A stretch of 64,000 nt of DNA, from assembly GCF_000154445.1 (NCBI RefSeq), contig NZ_DS499554.1; one strand, written 5' to 3'. The stretch comes from Intestinibacter bartlettii. GTDB lineage: Bacteria; Bacillota; Clostridia; Peptostreptococcales; Peptostreptococcaceae. The notes beneath the pieces were generated by a model. It searched no databases. It worked only from the letters and a program-made list of their open reading frames with translations, and was not told the origin of the DNA. The translations under genes were made by a program, and so were the position numbers. The number at the start of each line of letters is the position of its first letter. Positions within the stretch are counted from its first letter, which is position 1. Shown one piece after another: positions 24,913 through 35,131 of the stretch.

Positions 24913-25887
24913 TTGAATAAAAAACTAACATTGCCCCAAACAATAATAATAACATTATTTTGTATAATGATGATATTAGCTATATTTAATATGCCTCAAT
25001 TAGGAATATTTAGTATAGGAGTATCAGCTTTGTTTGTGGTAATTGCTACTTTATCAGACAGCAAAGGTATTTTTATATCTATTGCTATGGTAATTTTGGG
25101 ATTGGTTTTATTTATAAAGCCAATATATATTTTTGATATTTGTCTGAATTTTATTATACCTGGAATAATAATAGGTATGATTACTAAGAATGTATTGAAT
25201 CATAGAGAAGATAATAAATATAATCCTATTTTTATGGGAACCATTGCATTTATAATCGGATTAATTGCAAATTATTTAATATCAAAATATTTATTTAATA
25301 TCAATATATTAGAAGAATTCACTTCTGTTATGAAAACACAATTATCTACACAAATTAGTGCAATACAAGAATCTGTATCGTCATTGGCATCAGTGTCGAA
25401 TATTACAGAGGAATCAATAATACAAACAGTTTTAAATATTATGCCATTGATATTATTTTCTAGGTCTATAATGCTATCTATACTTACATATTTTTTAGCT
25501 ATATATACCTTAAAGAAAATAAGAAAAAACGATTTAAAAGAGAAATTGATGCAAATAAAATTTTCTAGATTTTATTTACCGGGAAATGCTGTATTAACTT
25601 CGTTTATTTTATATATACTTATAATGTTACTTGAAATACTAAAAACTCCACTATATACAGATTTAATATTAATGAATTTAGAGTTAATATTCTATATATT
25701 ATTCTTTATACAAGGAGTATCAGTAGCTGTATTTTTCGGGAAGAAATGGCTTAAATCAGGTCAAATAATAAAATTTACTATGGGAGTTATAGCAATACTT
25801 GTACTTGGAATTATGTCAATTTCTATATTAGGAATGATAGATACTATATTCGACTTTAGAAGAGTAAAGAATTGTGAATTAATATAG
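24913..25887 (+). CDS. yybS: YybS-family membrane protein (DUF2232)
   Basis: Polytopic membrane protein with about eight hydrophobic helices, beginning MNKKLTLPQTIIITLFCIMM. It matches the DUF2232/YybS family that precedes gdpP and rplI in Firmicutes; its role is unknown, though a transporter-like fold is suspected. Start choice: TTG at 24913 has AGGGAG about 10 bp upstream. An ATG at 24889 overlaps the previous gene and has no ribosome site. GdpP starts 10 bp after its stop. Confidence 0.82.
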   Translation: MNKKLTLPQTIIITLFCIMMILAIFNMPQLGIFSIGVSALFVVIATLSDSKGIFISIAMVILGLVLFIKPIYIFDICLNFIIPGIIIGMITKNVLNHREDNKYNPIFMGTIAFIIGLIANYLISKYLFNINILEEFTSVMKTQLSTQISAIQESVSSLASVSNITEESIIQTVLNIMPLILFSRSIMLSILTYFLAIYTLKKIRKNDLKEKLMQIKFSRFYLPGNAVLTSFILYILIMLLEILKTPLYTDLILMNLELIFYILFFIQGVSVAVFFGKKWLKSGQIIKFTMGVIAILVLGIMSISILGMIDTIFDFRRVKNCELI

Positions 25888-25897
25888 GAGGAAAAAG

Positions 25898-27898
25898 ATG
25901 AGGAATAAGCCGAATTTTAAAATAAATATGCCAGAAATCAATGCTTATATATTAATAATAGGGATAATGAGTATAATGCTTCTTGCTTATAATTTATATT
26001 TAGGGGGCTTATTTTTCTTTGGCTTTATATATATAGTTTTTCACAATTGGAGAATTGCTAATTTTAGAAAGAAGGAATGGAATAAATATATTCAAAATTT
26101 GTCTTTAGATATGGATGAAACAACAAAAAAGGCAATAATGAATTTACCAATTCCACTTTGTATATTAGAATTCGATGGAAATATAAATTGGTACAATAAT
26201 AAATTTTATGAAATGACAGGTTCACCAGATTTATTAGGTGAAAATATAGATAATATAATACAAAACCTTGATTTAAGAAAGGTTTTGAATGAAAATAAAG
26301 AAATGTATACTGATGTAGAATACAAAAATAGAAAGTATACAGTTGTTTATAACGTTATAAAAAACGAACAAAACAACAAAGCTAAATATTTAATGATGCT
26401 ATATTGGTTAGATAAAACAGAATATTTAGATTTAAGACAGAGATATGAAGACAATAAAAATGTAATCATGTTAATTCAAGTTGATGGATATGATGAAGTT
26501 TTAAAAAGTGCTCCAGAAGAAAAAAGATCATTAATAACAGTAGAGTTAGAACGAATCTTTGCTGCTGTATTTGAAAATGAACTAAAAGGAGCGATTAAGA
26601 AGACATCACAAGATAAGTATGTATTCTTTACAAGAGAAAAGGAACTAAAGAAACTTCAAGAAAATAAATTCGCAATATTAGATACAATCAGAAATATAAA
26701 TTGCGAAAATACACTTCCAGTCACTATAAGTATAGGAGTCGGAAGAGAAGGAGATTCTTTATATGAAGATTTGCAACGTGCAAATGGTGCATTAGACTTA
26801 GCTTTAGGTAGAGGTGGAGATCAAGCTGTTGTAAAAACAAAAGATAAATTTGAATTTTACGGTGGAAAATCTAAAGCTGTAGAAAAAACTACGAAAGTTA
26901 AATCTAGACTAATAGGTTATGCACTTAAAGAAGTAATTTCACAAAGTAATAATATATACATTATGGGTCATAAATATCCAGACTTAGATGCAATGGGTGC
27001 AGCTGTCGGCATATTTGACATATGTAAGTCTTGTGGCAAATCAGCTCATATAGTATTAGATGATGTGAATGATTCAATAGAAGAATTCGTTAAAAGAGTA
27101 AAAAAACAAGAATATTATAAGGGCGTATTTGTAACATGTGAAGATGCTATAAAAAATTGCAATAAAGATACTGTTGTAATAGTTGTAGATACTCATAGAC
27201 CAAGTTATACAGAATGTCAAGAATTATTAAATATCGCTAAAAAGGTTATAGTAATAGATCACCATAGAAGAGGTGTGGAATTTATAAAAGATACAGTTTT
27301 ATTATTCCACGAGATATATGTATCATCTACATGTGAAATGGTAACAGAACTTATTCAGTACTTAGAAGAAGATGTTAAGATAAATAAATTAACGGCAGAA
27401 GGATTACTTGCCGGTATTAATTTAGATACGAAATTCTTTGCATTTAAGACTGGAGTAAGAACTTTTGAAGCTGCATCTTACCTGAAAAAAATCGGTGCAG
27501 ATACGGTTGAAACTAAAATGTTATTTAAATCGAATGTAGAAGATTTTATTGCTAGAGCTGATATTATAAAAAATACAAAAATAATAAATAAAAGAATTTG
27601 TATTGCTTATTCGGAATCAGAAATAAGCAATATAAATGTAGTCATAGCTAAGGCGGCTGATGAACTTTTAAATATTAAAAATGTTGAAGCTTCTTTTATC
27701 CTAGGACATAAAAATGATACTGTATTTATCAGTGCAAGGTCATTAGGACAAATTAACGTTCACGTACTCATGGAAAAACTAGGAGGCGGCGGACATATAG
27801 ATATAGCTGGTGCACAACTTAAAAACGTAACATTAAACCAAGCTTACAAACAAGTGCATCAGATAATAGAAGAATATTTAGAGGAGGAAAATCAATGA
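25898..27898 (+). CDS. gdpP: Cyclic-di-AMP phosphodiesterase GdpP
   Basis: Membrane phosphodiesterase that degrades c-di-AMP; 666 residues. Two membrane helices (about 12-50), a PAS domain (about 85-170), a degenerate GGDEF domain (about 190-310, without a GGDEF motif), then the DHH domain with GHKYPDLDAMG, VVDTHRPS and DHHRRG as metal ligands. A DHHA1 domain ends with LGGGGHIDIAGAQL. ATG with AGGAGG upstream. It overlaps rplI by four bases. Confidence 0.95.
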   Translation: MRNKPNFKINMPEINAYILIIGIMSIMLLAYNLYLGGLFFFGFIYIVFHNWRIANFRKKEWNKYIQNLSLDMDETTKKAIMNLPIPLCILEFDGNINWYNNKFYEMTGSPDLLGENIDNIIQNLDLRKVLNENKEMYTDVEYKNRKYTVVYNVIKNEQNNKAKYLMMLYWLDKTEYLDLRQRYEDNKNVIMLIQVDGYDEVLKSAPEEKRSLITVELERIFAAVFENELKGAIKKTSQDKYVFFTREKELKKLQENKFAILDTIRNINCENTLPVTISIGVGREGDSLYEDLQRANGALDLALGRGGDQAVVKTKDKFEFYGGKSKAVEKTTKVKSRLIGYALKEVISQSNNIYIMGHKYPDLDAMGAAVGIFDICKSCGKSAHIVLDDVNDSIEEFVKRVKKQEYYKGVFVTCEDAIKNCNKDTVVIVVDTHRPSYTECQELLNIAKKVIVIDHHRRGVEFIKDTVLLFHEIYVSSTCEMVTELIQYLEEDVKINKLTAEGLLAGINLDTKFFAFKTGVRTFEAASYLKKIGADTVETKMLFKSNVEDFIARADIIKNTKIINKRICIAYSESEISNINVVIAKAADELLNIKNVEASFILGHKNDTVFISARSLGQINVHVLMEKLGGGGHIDIAGAQLKNVTLNQAYKQVHQIIEEYLEEENQ

Positions 27899-28341
27899 AA
27901 GTAATATTATTAAAAGACGTTAAAGGCACAGGAAAAAAAGGTGAGGTTAAAGAAGTAAGTGATGGATATGCAAGAAACTTCTTACTACCTAAAAAAATGG
28001 CGAAAGTAGCAGATAACCAAGCTGTTAAAGAATTAAAAGAACAAAATAAATCAGCAGAAATAAAAGCTCAAAAAGAATATGAAGAAGCTGTTGAATTAGG
28101 AGATAAAATGAAAGAAATGAATATAGAAATATATTCAAAAGCAGGAGAAGGCGGAAGATTATTCGGTTCTATAACTGCAAAAGAAATCGCAGAACAACTT
28201 AAAAAACAAAAAGGTATAACTGTAGATAAAAGAAAAATACTTTTAAATGAACCGATAAGAGTTTTAGGTTCTAGATTTGTTGAAATAAAAATTCATCAAA
28301 AGGTTGTTACTAAGATAAGAGTTGACGTAAAAGAAAAATAA
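27895..28341 (+). CDS. rplI: 50S ribosomal protein L9
   Basis: L9, 148 residues: the N-terminal rRNA-binding lobe (MKVILLKDVKGTGKKGEVKE, then GYARNFLLPKKMA) is joined by a long charged helix (about 40-75) to the C-terminal lobe (GGRLFGSITAKEIAEQL). Its ATG overlaps the gdpP stop by four bases (ATGA), so the two are translationally coupled. dnaB follows after 23 bp. Confidence 0.97.
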   Translation: MKVILLKDVKGTGKKGEVKEVSDGYARNFLLPKKMAKVADNQAVKELKEQNKSAEIKAQKEYEEAVELGDKMKEMNIEIYSKAGEGGRLFGSITAKEIAEQLKKQKGITVDKRKILLNEPIRVLGSRFVEIKIHQKVVTKIRVDVKEK

Positions 28342-28364
28342 ACCTGAACTTGAGGTGATATATA

Positions 28365-29693
28365 ATGGAGGATAATATGAGAATTCCTCCACATAGTGTG
28401 GAAGCAGAACAGTCTGTATTAGGATCTATATTACTAGATAAAGAGGCTATGATAAGTGTTTCTGAGACATTAGTACCAGAGGATTTTTATAAGGAAGCAC
28501 ATAAAGTAATTTATGAAAGTATGTTAAAACTTTATAATAGTCAATCTGAAATAGATTTAATAACATTGACAGATGAACTAAGAGATCAGGGGTATTTAGA
28601 TGATATCGGAGGAATAGCATATATAACAAGTTTATCTACTGTTGTTCCAACAACATCTAATATAAAATATTATGTAAATATAGTAAAAGAAAAGTCTATA
28701 TCTAGACAATTGATATCAGCAGCTAATGATATCATAAATTTAGGTTATGATGGTTCTGCAAAAGTTGAATATGTTTTAGAAAATGCAGAAAAAAAGATTT
28801 TTGATATATCCCAAGAAAGAGCCACTAATGATTTCCAACCTATAAATCAAGTTATTTCAGAAGCACTTTCTATGCTTGAAAAATTATATGAAGAAAAGAA
28901 TGATGTTACTGGTTTAACTACTGGATTTAGGGATTTAAATAAAAAAATAAATGGACTTCAAAGATCTGACTTATTATTAATAGCAGCACGTCCGGCAATG
29001 GGTAAAACAGCATTTGCTCTTAATTTAGTTCAAAATGCAGCATTAAAGGGAGATGCATCGGTTGCTGTGTTTAGTCTTGAAATGTCGAAGGAACAGCTTG
29101 TTCAACGTATGATAGCTTCTCAATCTACTGTTGAATTAAAAAAGATAAAAACAGGAACATTAGCTGATAATGATTGGCCAAGAATTACAGATGGAATGGC
29201 TATCTTATCTGGAGCTAAAATTCATATAGATGATACTCCTGGTATAAAAATATCTGAATTAAGATCAAAATGTAGAAAGTTAAAAATAGAAAAAGGACTG
29301 GATTTAGTATTAATAGATTACTTACAGCTTATGGAAGGTGAAGGTCAGAACGAAAGTAGACAACAAGAAATAGCTAAAATATCTAGGTCTTTAAAAATAT
29401 TAGCAAAAGAATTGGATTGTCCAGTTGTTGCATTATCGCAGTTATCAAGGGCACCAGAGCAAAGGGCAGACCATAGACCGATGCTTTCAGACTTGAGGGA
29501 ATCAGGGTCTATAGAACAGGATGCCGATATAGTAATGTTTTTATATAGAGACGAATATTATAATCCAGATACAGAAAAGAAAAATATCGGTGAAGTTATT
29601 GTTGCTAAAAACAGACACGGAGAAACAGGAACTGTAGAGTTAGTTTGGTTTGGTGGAATACAAAAATTTGCTGATAAAATGATTGAACAATAA
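28365..29693 (+). CDS. dnaB: Replicative DNA helicase DnaB
   Basis: Hexameric replicative helicase (called DnaC in Bacillus), 442 residues. The N-terminal domain begins RIPPHSVEAEQSVLGSILL. The RecA-like motor has Walker A AARPAMGKTAF, Walker B LDLVLIDYLQLM, and the ALSQLSRAPEQR and DLRESGSIEQDAD segments. The ATG at 28365 lies 7 bp after GAGGTGAT. The helicase loader and DnaD homologue lie 1.6-3.7 kb downstream on the other strand. Confidence 0.97.
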   Translation: MEDNMRIPPHSVEAEQSVLGSILLDKEAMISVSETLVPEDFYKEAHKVIYESMLKLYNSQSEIDLITLTDELRDQGYLDDIGGIAYITSLSTVVPTTSNIKYYVNIVKEKSISRQLISAANDIINLGYDGSAKVEYVLENAEKKIFDISQERATNDFQPINQVISEALSMLEKLYEEKNDVTGLTTGFRDLNKKINGLQRSDLLLIAARPAMGKTAFALNLVQNAALKGDASVAVFSLEMSKEQLVQRMIASQSTVELKKIKTGTLADNDWPRITDGMAILSGAKIHIDDTPGIKISELRSKCRKLKIEKGLDLVLIDYLQLMEGEGQNESRQQEIAKISRSLKILAKELDCPVVALSQLSRAPEQRADHRPMLSDLRESGSIEQDADIVMFLYRDEYYNPDTEKKNIGEVIVAKNRHGETGTVELVWFGGIQKFADKMIEQ

Positions 29694-29758
29694 AGAATAT
29701 TATATTTAGAAGTATAGTATTTGAATAAAAGTATATATTAAAATAAAGTATTAATTAG

Positions 29759-29808
29759 AATTATACACAATATCCACAGGCCTCTGTTGATAATTGTGTA
29801 TAATTTTT
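29759..29808 (+). terminator. Terminator after dnaB built from DnaA boxes
   Basis: Long imperfect hairpin (left arm 29759-29779, right arm 29784-29805, one mismatch and one bulge) ending in a T run. Its arms contain TTATACACA (29761-29769) and TGTGTATAA (29795-29803), both exact DnaA boxes, plus near-matches ATATCCACA and TGTTGATAA, all in mirror order. Confidence 0.7.
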
Positions 29809-29951
29809 GTTGGGAACTTATTGTAAATTATATTGAAAATACAAATTAAATTATTTAAATTCTAAATAAAGTTGCATTAAAATCGAAGATTTGATAAACT
29901 ATTACACGTAAGAGTTCGAAAATTAATAATAATTTATATAGAGGTGAACGT

Positions 29952-31247
29952 ATGAAAACAGTAGCAATAGTAGGCTCTCAATGGGGAGACGAAGGAAAAG
30001 GTAAAGTAATAGATTTCTTAGCTACTCAAGCAGATGTAGTAATAAGAGCACAAGGTGGAAATAATGCTGGTCATACTATAGTTGTAGATGGTAAAAAATT
30101 TGCATTAAGATTAATACCTTCTGGAATATTAAATCCAAATACTATAAATGTTATAGGAAATGGTATAGTTTTTGACCCAAAAGGATTCTTTGAAGAACTT
30201 GAAATGTTACAATCAAATGGGATAGATACTAAAAATATCAAAATAAGTGATAGAGCTCACATAATATTCCCATATCATAAAGAACTTGACGGTTTAGCTG
30301 AAGAAGCTAGAGGAGATAACAAAATAGGAACTACTAAAAGAGGTATAGGACCTTGTTATATGGATAAAACTGAAAGATCAGGAATAAGAATATGTGATTT
30401 AATGGATAAAGATGTATTCGCTAAAAAACTGAAAGGTCAAGTAGAGGCTAAAAATAAATTAGTTAAAGGTGTATATGACAAAAAAGAAGATATGTTTAAT
30501 TTCGATGAAATTTATTCTGAATTCATGACATATGCAGAAAAATTAAGACCATTTGTTGCTGATACAACTGTAATAGTTTATGATGCAATAAAAGCTGGTA
30601 AAAAAGTTTTATTTGAAGGAGCACAAGGTACTTTATTAGACTTAGATTTAGGAACATACCCATATGTTACTTCATCTCACCCAACATCAGGTGGATTTGC
30701 AGTTGGTGCTGGTATAGGACCAAACATGATAAAAGACGTTGTAGGTATAGTTAAAGCTTACACTACAAGAGTTGGTGAAGGGCCATTCGTTACTGAACAA
30801 TTAAACGAAATCGGTGACCAAATAAGAATAAAAGGTCATGAATTTGGTACAGTAACTGGTAGATCAAGAAGATGTGGATGGTTCGATGCTGTTGTTGTTA
30901 AATATGCAGCTAGAACTAATGGTTTAACTAGTATAGCATTCATGTTATTAGATGTTTTAACAGGATTTGAAGAAATACAAATCTGTACAGCTTACAAATG
31001 TGGAGATGAAATATTAGAAAACTTCCCAGCTTCATTAGAGCAATTAGCTAAATGCGAACCTGTTTATGAAACAATGCCAGGCTGGACAGAAGATATAACT
31101 AAGGTTGAAAAATACGAAGACCTTCCAGAAAACGCTAAAAAATATATAACTAGAATAGAAGAATTAATAGGCGTTAACGTAGATTTAGTTTCTGTTGGAC
31201 CAAACAGAGCTCAAACTATAATAAGAAAAAATGTATTCGATAATTAA
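29952..31247 (+). CDS. purA: Adenylosuccinate synthetase
   Basis: Converts IMP, aspartate and GTP to adenylosuccinate in AMP synthesis. In 431 residues the P-loop-like GSQWGDEGKGKVIDFLA opens the protein. Other conserved blocks are GGNNAGHTIVV, GTTKRGIGPCY, the IMP/GTP site FEGAQGTLLDLD and TGRSRRCGWFD. Length and motifs are complete. GAGGTGAACGT precedes the ATG. It is monocistronic, bounded by terminators on both sides. Confidence 0.98.
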   Translation: MKTVAIVGSQWGDEGKGKVIDFLATQADVVIRAQGGNNAGHTIVVDGKKFALRLIPSGILNPNTINVIGNGIVFDPKGFFEELEMLQSNGIDTKNIKISDRAHIIFPYHKELDGLAEEARGDNKIGTTKRGIGPCYMDKTERSGIRICDLMDKDVFAKKLKGQVEAKNKLVKGVYDKKEDMFNFDEIYSEFMTYAEKLRPFVADTTVIVYDAIKAGKKVLFEGAQGTLLDLDLGTYPYVTSSHPTSGGFAVGAGIGPNMIKDVVGIVKAYTTRVGEGPFVTEQLNEIGDQIRIKGHEFGTVTGRSRRCGWFDAVVVKYAARTNGLTSIAFMLLDVLTGFEEIQICTAYKCGDEILENFPASLEQLAKCEPVYETMPGWTEDITKVEKYEDLPENAKKYITRIEELIGVNVDLVSVGPNRAQTIIRKNVFDN

Positions 31248-31286
31248 TCAATAGATTTTTTAAGATATCGGAATTTAATATAAAAT

Positions 31287-31335
31287 AAAAAGGATGTATC
31301 ATTAGATTAGAATCTAAATGGTACATCCTTTTTTT
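31287..31335. terminator. Two-way terminator between purA and the helicase loader
   Basis: AAAAGGATGTAYCATTAGA on the left pairs with a matching right arm ending ACATCCTTTTTTT. A run on the left and T run on the right let it serve purA (+) and the converging loader gene (-). Confidence 0.88.
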
Positions 31336-32326
31336 AATCAAATTTACTTTCCCATCTTAAGTCTTTTCCAACAAATTTAACTAAAGTAAATTTATCAAAA
31401 ATTCTAGATGAAATTCTCTCTGTATAAGTTTCGGCTAATTTGCTAAGAGAGAAGTTAGTTGAAATAATAGTTTTCTTTTTGTTTAACAACCTAGTATTTA
31501 ATATCATAAATAATTCACTTACTGTAAATGTATTTGTAAGTTCAGTTCCAAGGTCGTCTATTATCAAAAGATCACACTCGAACAAGTTGTTATAGTTTTC
31601 TTTTGATATAGAATTGTTTATATTGTGGAATTTATATTCCTCAATTATTTCAAACATTTTAAATGATGTTTGATAGATAACAGTAAACCCTTTATCTAAT
31701 AAAGCCTTAGCTATACAGTTTGACATAAAGGTTTTTCCTAAACCAGTATCGCCATAGAATAAAAGATTTTCTTCATTTTCTTTAGTGAAGTTTTGAACAA
31801 ACATTTCACATATTGCAGATATTTCAAGTATATTTTGCTTTGAAGAAATATTTAATTCTGGTATTATCTCATCTGAAAACAGAGAAAGGTCCAGAGTATT
31901 AAAATTTTGTGTTTTGAAATTTTTTGATATATTAGACATCTTATAATATTCATTTATAAGAGCTTGTTTAAAACAGTTACATTTCTCACCGCTTTTTAAA
32001 AATCCAGTATCCTCACAAAGTGGACATTCATATTGAATTTCTAGAGCATTTTTAGGTATATTATGCATTTTTAAAAGATTATTTTTGCTTAATTTTAAAG
32101 CATTCAATTTATCTTTATATTGATTTAATTGGATTTCTTTATCTGGAGAATTAGATATAACAATTCTCATCATTCTTAGCCCAACATTAGTAATGTCGTC
32201 ATCTATTTTTTGTATCTCGGGGAATCTATTATAAATTTTCTTTTTTCTTTCTTCGAATTCATATTCAGCTTTATCTCTTTTTTGCTGGTATGAAAACAAG
32301 ATTTCCCTTACTGCAGAATCTTTCAA
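31334..32326 (-). CDS. DnaI/DnaC-type helicase loader ATPase
   Basis: AAA+ ATPase of 330 residues. The N-terminal half has a cysteine cluster (CPLCEDTGFLKSGEKCNC, about 116-133) that probably binds zinc. The ATPase part has Walker A YGDTGLGKTFMSN and Walker B LLIIDDLGTEL, with a sensor region ending RISSRIFDKF. This layout is that of the DnaI helicase loaders that place DnaB at the origin. The start is TTG at 32326, 9 bp after AGGTG, and 12 bp after the DnaD-like gene, so the two are one operon. Confidence 0.88.
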   Translation of the reverse strand: MKDSAVREILFSYQQKRDKAEYEFEERKKKIYNRFPEIQKIDDDITNVGLRMMRIVISNSPDKEIQLNQYKDKLNALKLSKNNLLKMHNIPKNALEIQYECPLCEDTGFLKSGEKCNCFKQALINEYYKMSNISKNFKTQNFNTLDLSLFSDEIIPELNISSKQNILEISAICEMFVQNFTKENEENLLFYGDTGLGKTFMSNCIAKALLDKGFTVIYQTSFKMFEIIEEYKFHNINNSISKENYNNLFECDLLIIDDLGTELTNTFTVSELFMILNTRLLNKKKTIISTNFSLSKLAETYTERISSRIFDKFTLVKFVGKDLRWESKFD

Positions 32327-32338
32327 TTAGTTCATCAC

Positions 32339-33445
32339 CTACTTCGCTTTTTTTGAATTTTGCACTCTCAATAGTTTTGCTTCTAATTCGTCTTCGGAAT
32401 ATTTTCTAAAATGTTCATTAAAACTATTGTGATATCTAGTTACTACTTTTGGAGTTCTATCCTTATTGTAGTTATTATTGTAATTATGGTTTTTAGTTTC
32501 TGTTTTAGTTTTAGTAATTTCTTTTTGTTTGTTTGCTCTAAATTCTTCCTCTTCTTTTTTCACATCTTCTAAAGTTGTTATATCTTTAGAATACCAATTT
32601 TCGATTATTCCGTTTATATAAGATATAGACGGATTTGGAGTATTTATACTCTTAGAACATGCATATGATATTAATTCTGGACTAAAATTATATTTATCAA
32701 TCCAGATATCTATAATTTCCTTTTCAGAATCAGTTGGCTGTCTATTTGAGAAACCAAGTTGATTTAAAACACTACGATATATAGAATATCTATCTTTTCT
32801 AGCAACAAAGCTATTTTTAGCATCTTCAACAGAAATTATATTTGCATCATACCATCCCCTAAGTACACTTTCAACATAATTAATTGGTTTTGGATTGCCG
32901 TTTTTTTGTTCTTTGCTATATTCATATGCATATACAACTAAATCAGGCGTTAAATTATATTCGTTAATAAGTTCTAGGATTTTTATATTTTCACTTGGAG
33001 CAAGAGGTCTACCTATGATTTTATTTATAGAATTAAACATTCTAACAATACTAGGGTTATCCCTAGCTTCAAGAAGTTTGTCTGTGTCAGATTGAACAGG
33101 TTGAACAACAGAATTATCTATATTATTGTTGTAGTAATTTCTTAAATCTATAAATTCTATTGAAAAATCAAAATCATCATCAACCCCGTTTTTATGCATT
33201 TTTACAATATTTTTTTGTTCCCAATACTTCCAAGCATTAATTACATCTGACAAGGGAACACCGAGATTTTTAGCCAATGAAACATTATTAAAATTCGGAT
33301 TGGCCTTAGGATCACATGCTTGTCGATAACCCATAAGATAAACTTGTACGTATAATCCATTAGCCATAGGCATAAATATATCTATGAAGATATTAGAGAT
33401 TATTGTATCTCCAGAATCTTTTCTATTAACTTCTTTAAAAAACAT
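32339..33445 (-). CDS. DnaD-domain replication initiation protein
   Basis: A 368-residue protein with an N-terminal winged-helix-like domain (about 1-95) and two copies of the DnaD C-terminal helical domain. The first copy is near 132-205 (MFNSINKIIGRPLAPSENIK...YVESVLRGWYD) and the second near 222-300 (YRSVLNQLGFSNRQPTDSE...INGIIENWYSKDI). A charged Asn/Lys-rich tail follows. DnaD/DnaB proteins remodel origin DNA and help load the helicase. ATG with GAGGTGATG upstream; operon with the loader ATPase. Confidence 0.88.
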   Translation of the reverse strand: MFFKEVNRKDSGDTIISNIFIDIFMPMANGLYVQVYLMGYRQACDPKANPNFNNVSLAKNLGVPLSDVINAWKYWEQKNIVKMHKNGVDDDFDFSIEFIDLRNYYNNNIDNSVVQPVQSDTDKLLEARDNPSIVRMFNSINKIIGRPLAPSENIKILELINEYNLTPDLVVYAYEYSKEQKNGNPKPINYVESVLRGWYDANIISVEDAKNSFVARKDRYSIYRSVLNQLGFSNRQPTDSEKEIIDIWIDKYNFSPELISYACSKSINTPNPSISYINGIIENWYSKDITTLEDVKKEEEEFRANKQKEITKTKTETKNHNYNNNYNKDRTPKVVTRYHNSFNEHFRKYSEDELEAKLLRVQNSKKAK

Positions 33446-33539
33446 TTCATCACCTCAGATAAATTATAACATAAGACATTATAGTTTTATCTTTGAACTA
33501 AAAAAAAAAAATATGCATGTAAAATGGGAGGGAAAGAAA

Positions 33540-35006
33540 GTGGTTATAAATTTTAACAAAAAGAGGAGAAAAATAGCATTAATATTATGTACCTTATTAT
33601 GTATTATAAGTGCATTTTTAATTATTAATCATAAGCCAGAACAGGAGACACTGGCTATTTTAGACGATAGAGAAATAAATAATTACATAATCGATGTTGT
33701 GTTCAATGATAAAGATAAAAAAATTGAGTGCAATCAGAACATTACATATATAAACAATACAGATAAAACTTTAGATAAGATATATATGCATATATATCCA
33801 AATGCATTTTCAAACAGCAAAATATGTCCGTTTGAAAAGGAAGAAATGGGCCAAGCGTACCCAAATGGATTTAATGAGGGATATATAAAAATTTCAAACA
33901 TTTTAAATAGCAATTCAAAATTAAAATACAATATAGTAGGAGATAAAAATGATATTTTAGAAATAATATTGGATAAAGAGTTAAAAAGTGGGCAAAAATA
34001 TTCTATCGATATGAAATATACAGTAAAATTGCCTAATTGCTTAGGGCGTTTCGGGTATGGAGACAATACTATAAATATTACAAATTGGTTTCCGATAGCG
34101 TGTGTTTATGATGAAAATGGATGGAATTTAGAAAGCTACTCAACAATAGGAGATCCTTTTTATAGTGATACAAGCAACTTTTCAGTAAATATTTTAGTAC
34201 CAGAAAAATATGACCTTGCATGTACTGGTTCAGTAATAGATGAAAAAGAAAGTAAGGGTAAAAAATTATATAAATTACAAGCAAAAAAGGTAAGAGATTT
34301 TGCTATGGTATTGAGCGACAAATTTATAATAAATAAAAGTGTATATGGAAAAACATCAATTATTACATATAGTTTGAATAAAGATTTAGCAGTTGAAGCA
34401 AATAGAATAGCTAAAGATTCTATAAAAGTTTTTAGTGGATTATTCACTGAATATCCTTATGATACATATTCAGTTGTTGCGAGTGATTTCTTTATAGGAG
34501 GAATGGAATATCCTACATTAGTTATGATAGATCAAACATTATATGATAAGGATACAAAGTTTTTATTGGAATACGTAATAGCACATGAAACTGCTCATCA
34601 ATGGTGGTATAGTATTGTCGGAAATGATGAAGTTAATGAACCATGGTTAGATGAGGCACTTACAGAATACTCAACTATTTTATATTTTGAAAATAAATAT
34701 GGAAAAGAGGTAAGTGATAAACTATTAAAAACTATGGAAGTGCAAAGCGAAAATTATAGAGGTTCAGATATGTTTAAAGCTAGTACGGAGTTTGATAATT
34801 CATCAGAATATAGTTTAAACGTATATACAAAAGGAGCAGTAGTTTTTAATGAAATAAGAAAAGAAGTCGGAGATAAAATATTTTTTGAAACATTACAAGA
34901 ATACTGCAATAATTATATGTTCCAAAATGTAAATGGCAACCAATTTATGAAGATGTGGAAGGACAAAGGGGTAGATATAAATAAGATAGTTGATAAATGC
35001 AACTAG
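33540..35006 (+). CDS. Membrane-anchored M1-family metallopeptidase
   Basis: Zinc metallopeptidase of 488 residues. It has a basic N-terminus and one hydrophobic segment (KIALILCTLLCIISAFLII) that anchors or exports it, then a beta-rich domain with a GGMEYPT exopeptidase-type motif. The active site HETAHQWW is followed 18 residues later by the third ligand in WLDEALTEYS, the M1 HEXXH-X18-E pattern. GTG at 33540 is preferred because GGGAGGG lies 7 bp upstream; the open frame extends further 5' without support. Substrate unknown. Confidence 0.88.
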   Translation: MVINFNKKRRKIALILCTLLCIISAFLIINHKPEQETLAILDDREINNYIIDVVFNDKDKKIECNQNITYINNTDKTLDKIYMHIYPNAFSNSKICPFEKEEMGQAYPNGFNEGYIKISNILNSNSKLKYNIVGDKNDILEIILDKELKSGQKYSIDMKYTVKLPNCLGRFGYGDNTINITNWFPIACVYDENGWNLESYSTIGDPFYSDTSNFSVNILVPEKYDLACTGSVIDEKESKGKKLYKLQAKKVRDFAMVLSDKFIINKSVYGKTSIITYSLNKDLAVEANRIAKDSIKVFSGLFTEYPYDTYSVVASDFFIGGMEYPTLVMIDQTLYDKDTKFLLEYVIAHETAHQWWYSIVGNDEVNEPWLDEALTEYSTILYFENKYGKEVSDKLLKTMEVQSENYRGSDMFKASTEFDNSSEYSLNVYTKGAVVFNEIRKEVGDKIFFETLQEYCNNYMFQNVNGNQFMKMWKDKGVDINKIVDKCN

Positions 35007-35048
35007 GTTGTGTTTGATGTTTAAAACTTAGAAAAATAGGTAAATTTT

Positions 35049-35088
35049 AAATAGGGTTGGGGAAAAATATCTCATACCCTATTTTTTT
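35049..35088 (+). terminator. Terminator after the M1 peptidase
   Basis: AAATAGGGT (35049-35057) pairs with ACCCTATTT (35076-35084), followed by TTTT. An extended -10 promoter (TGGTATAAT, 35088-35096) follows directly and serves the next gene. Confidence 0.8.
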
Positions 35089-35131
35089 GGTATAATATAA
35101 TTTAGAAAGATATATAGAAAGGAGTAGCACG

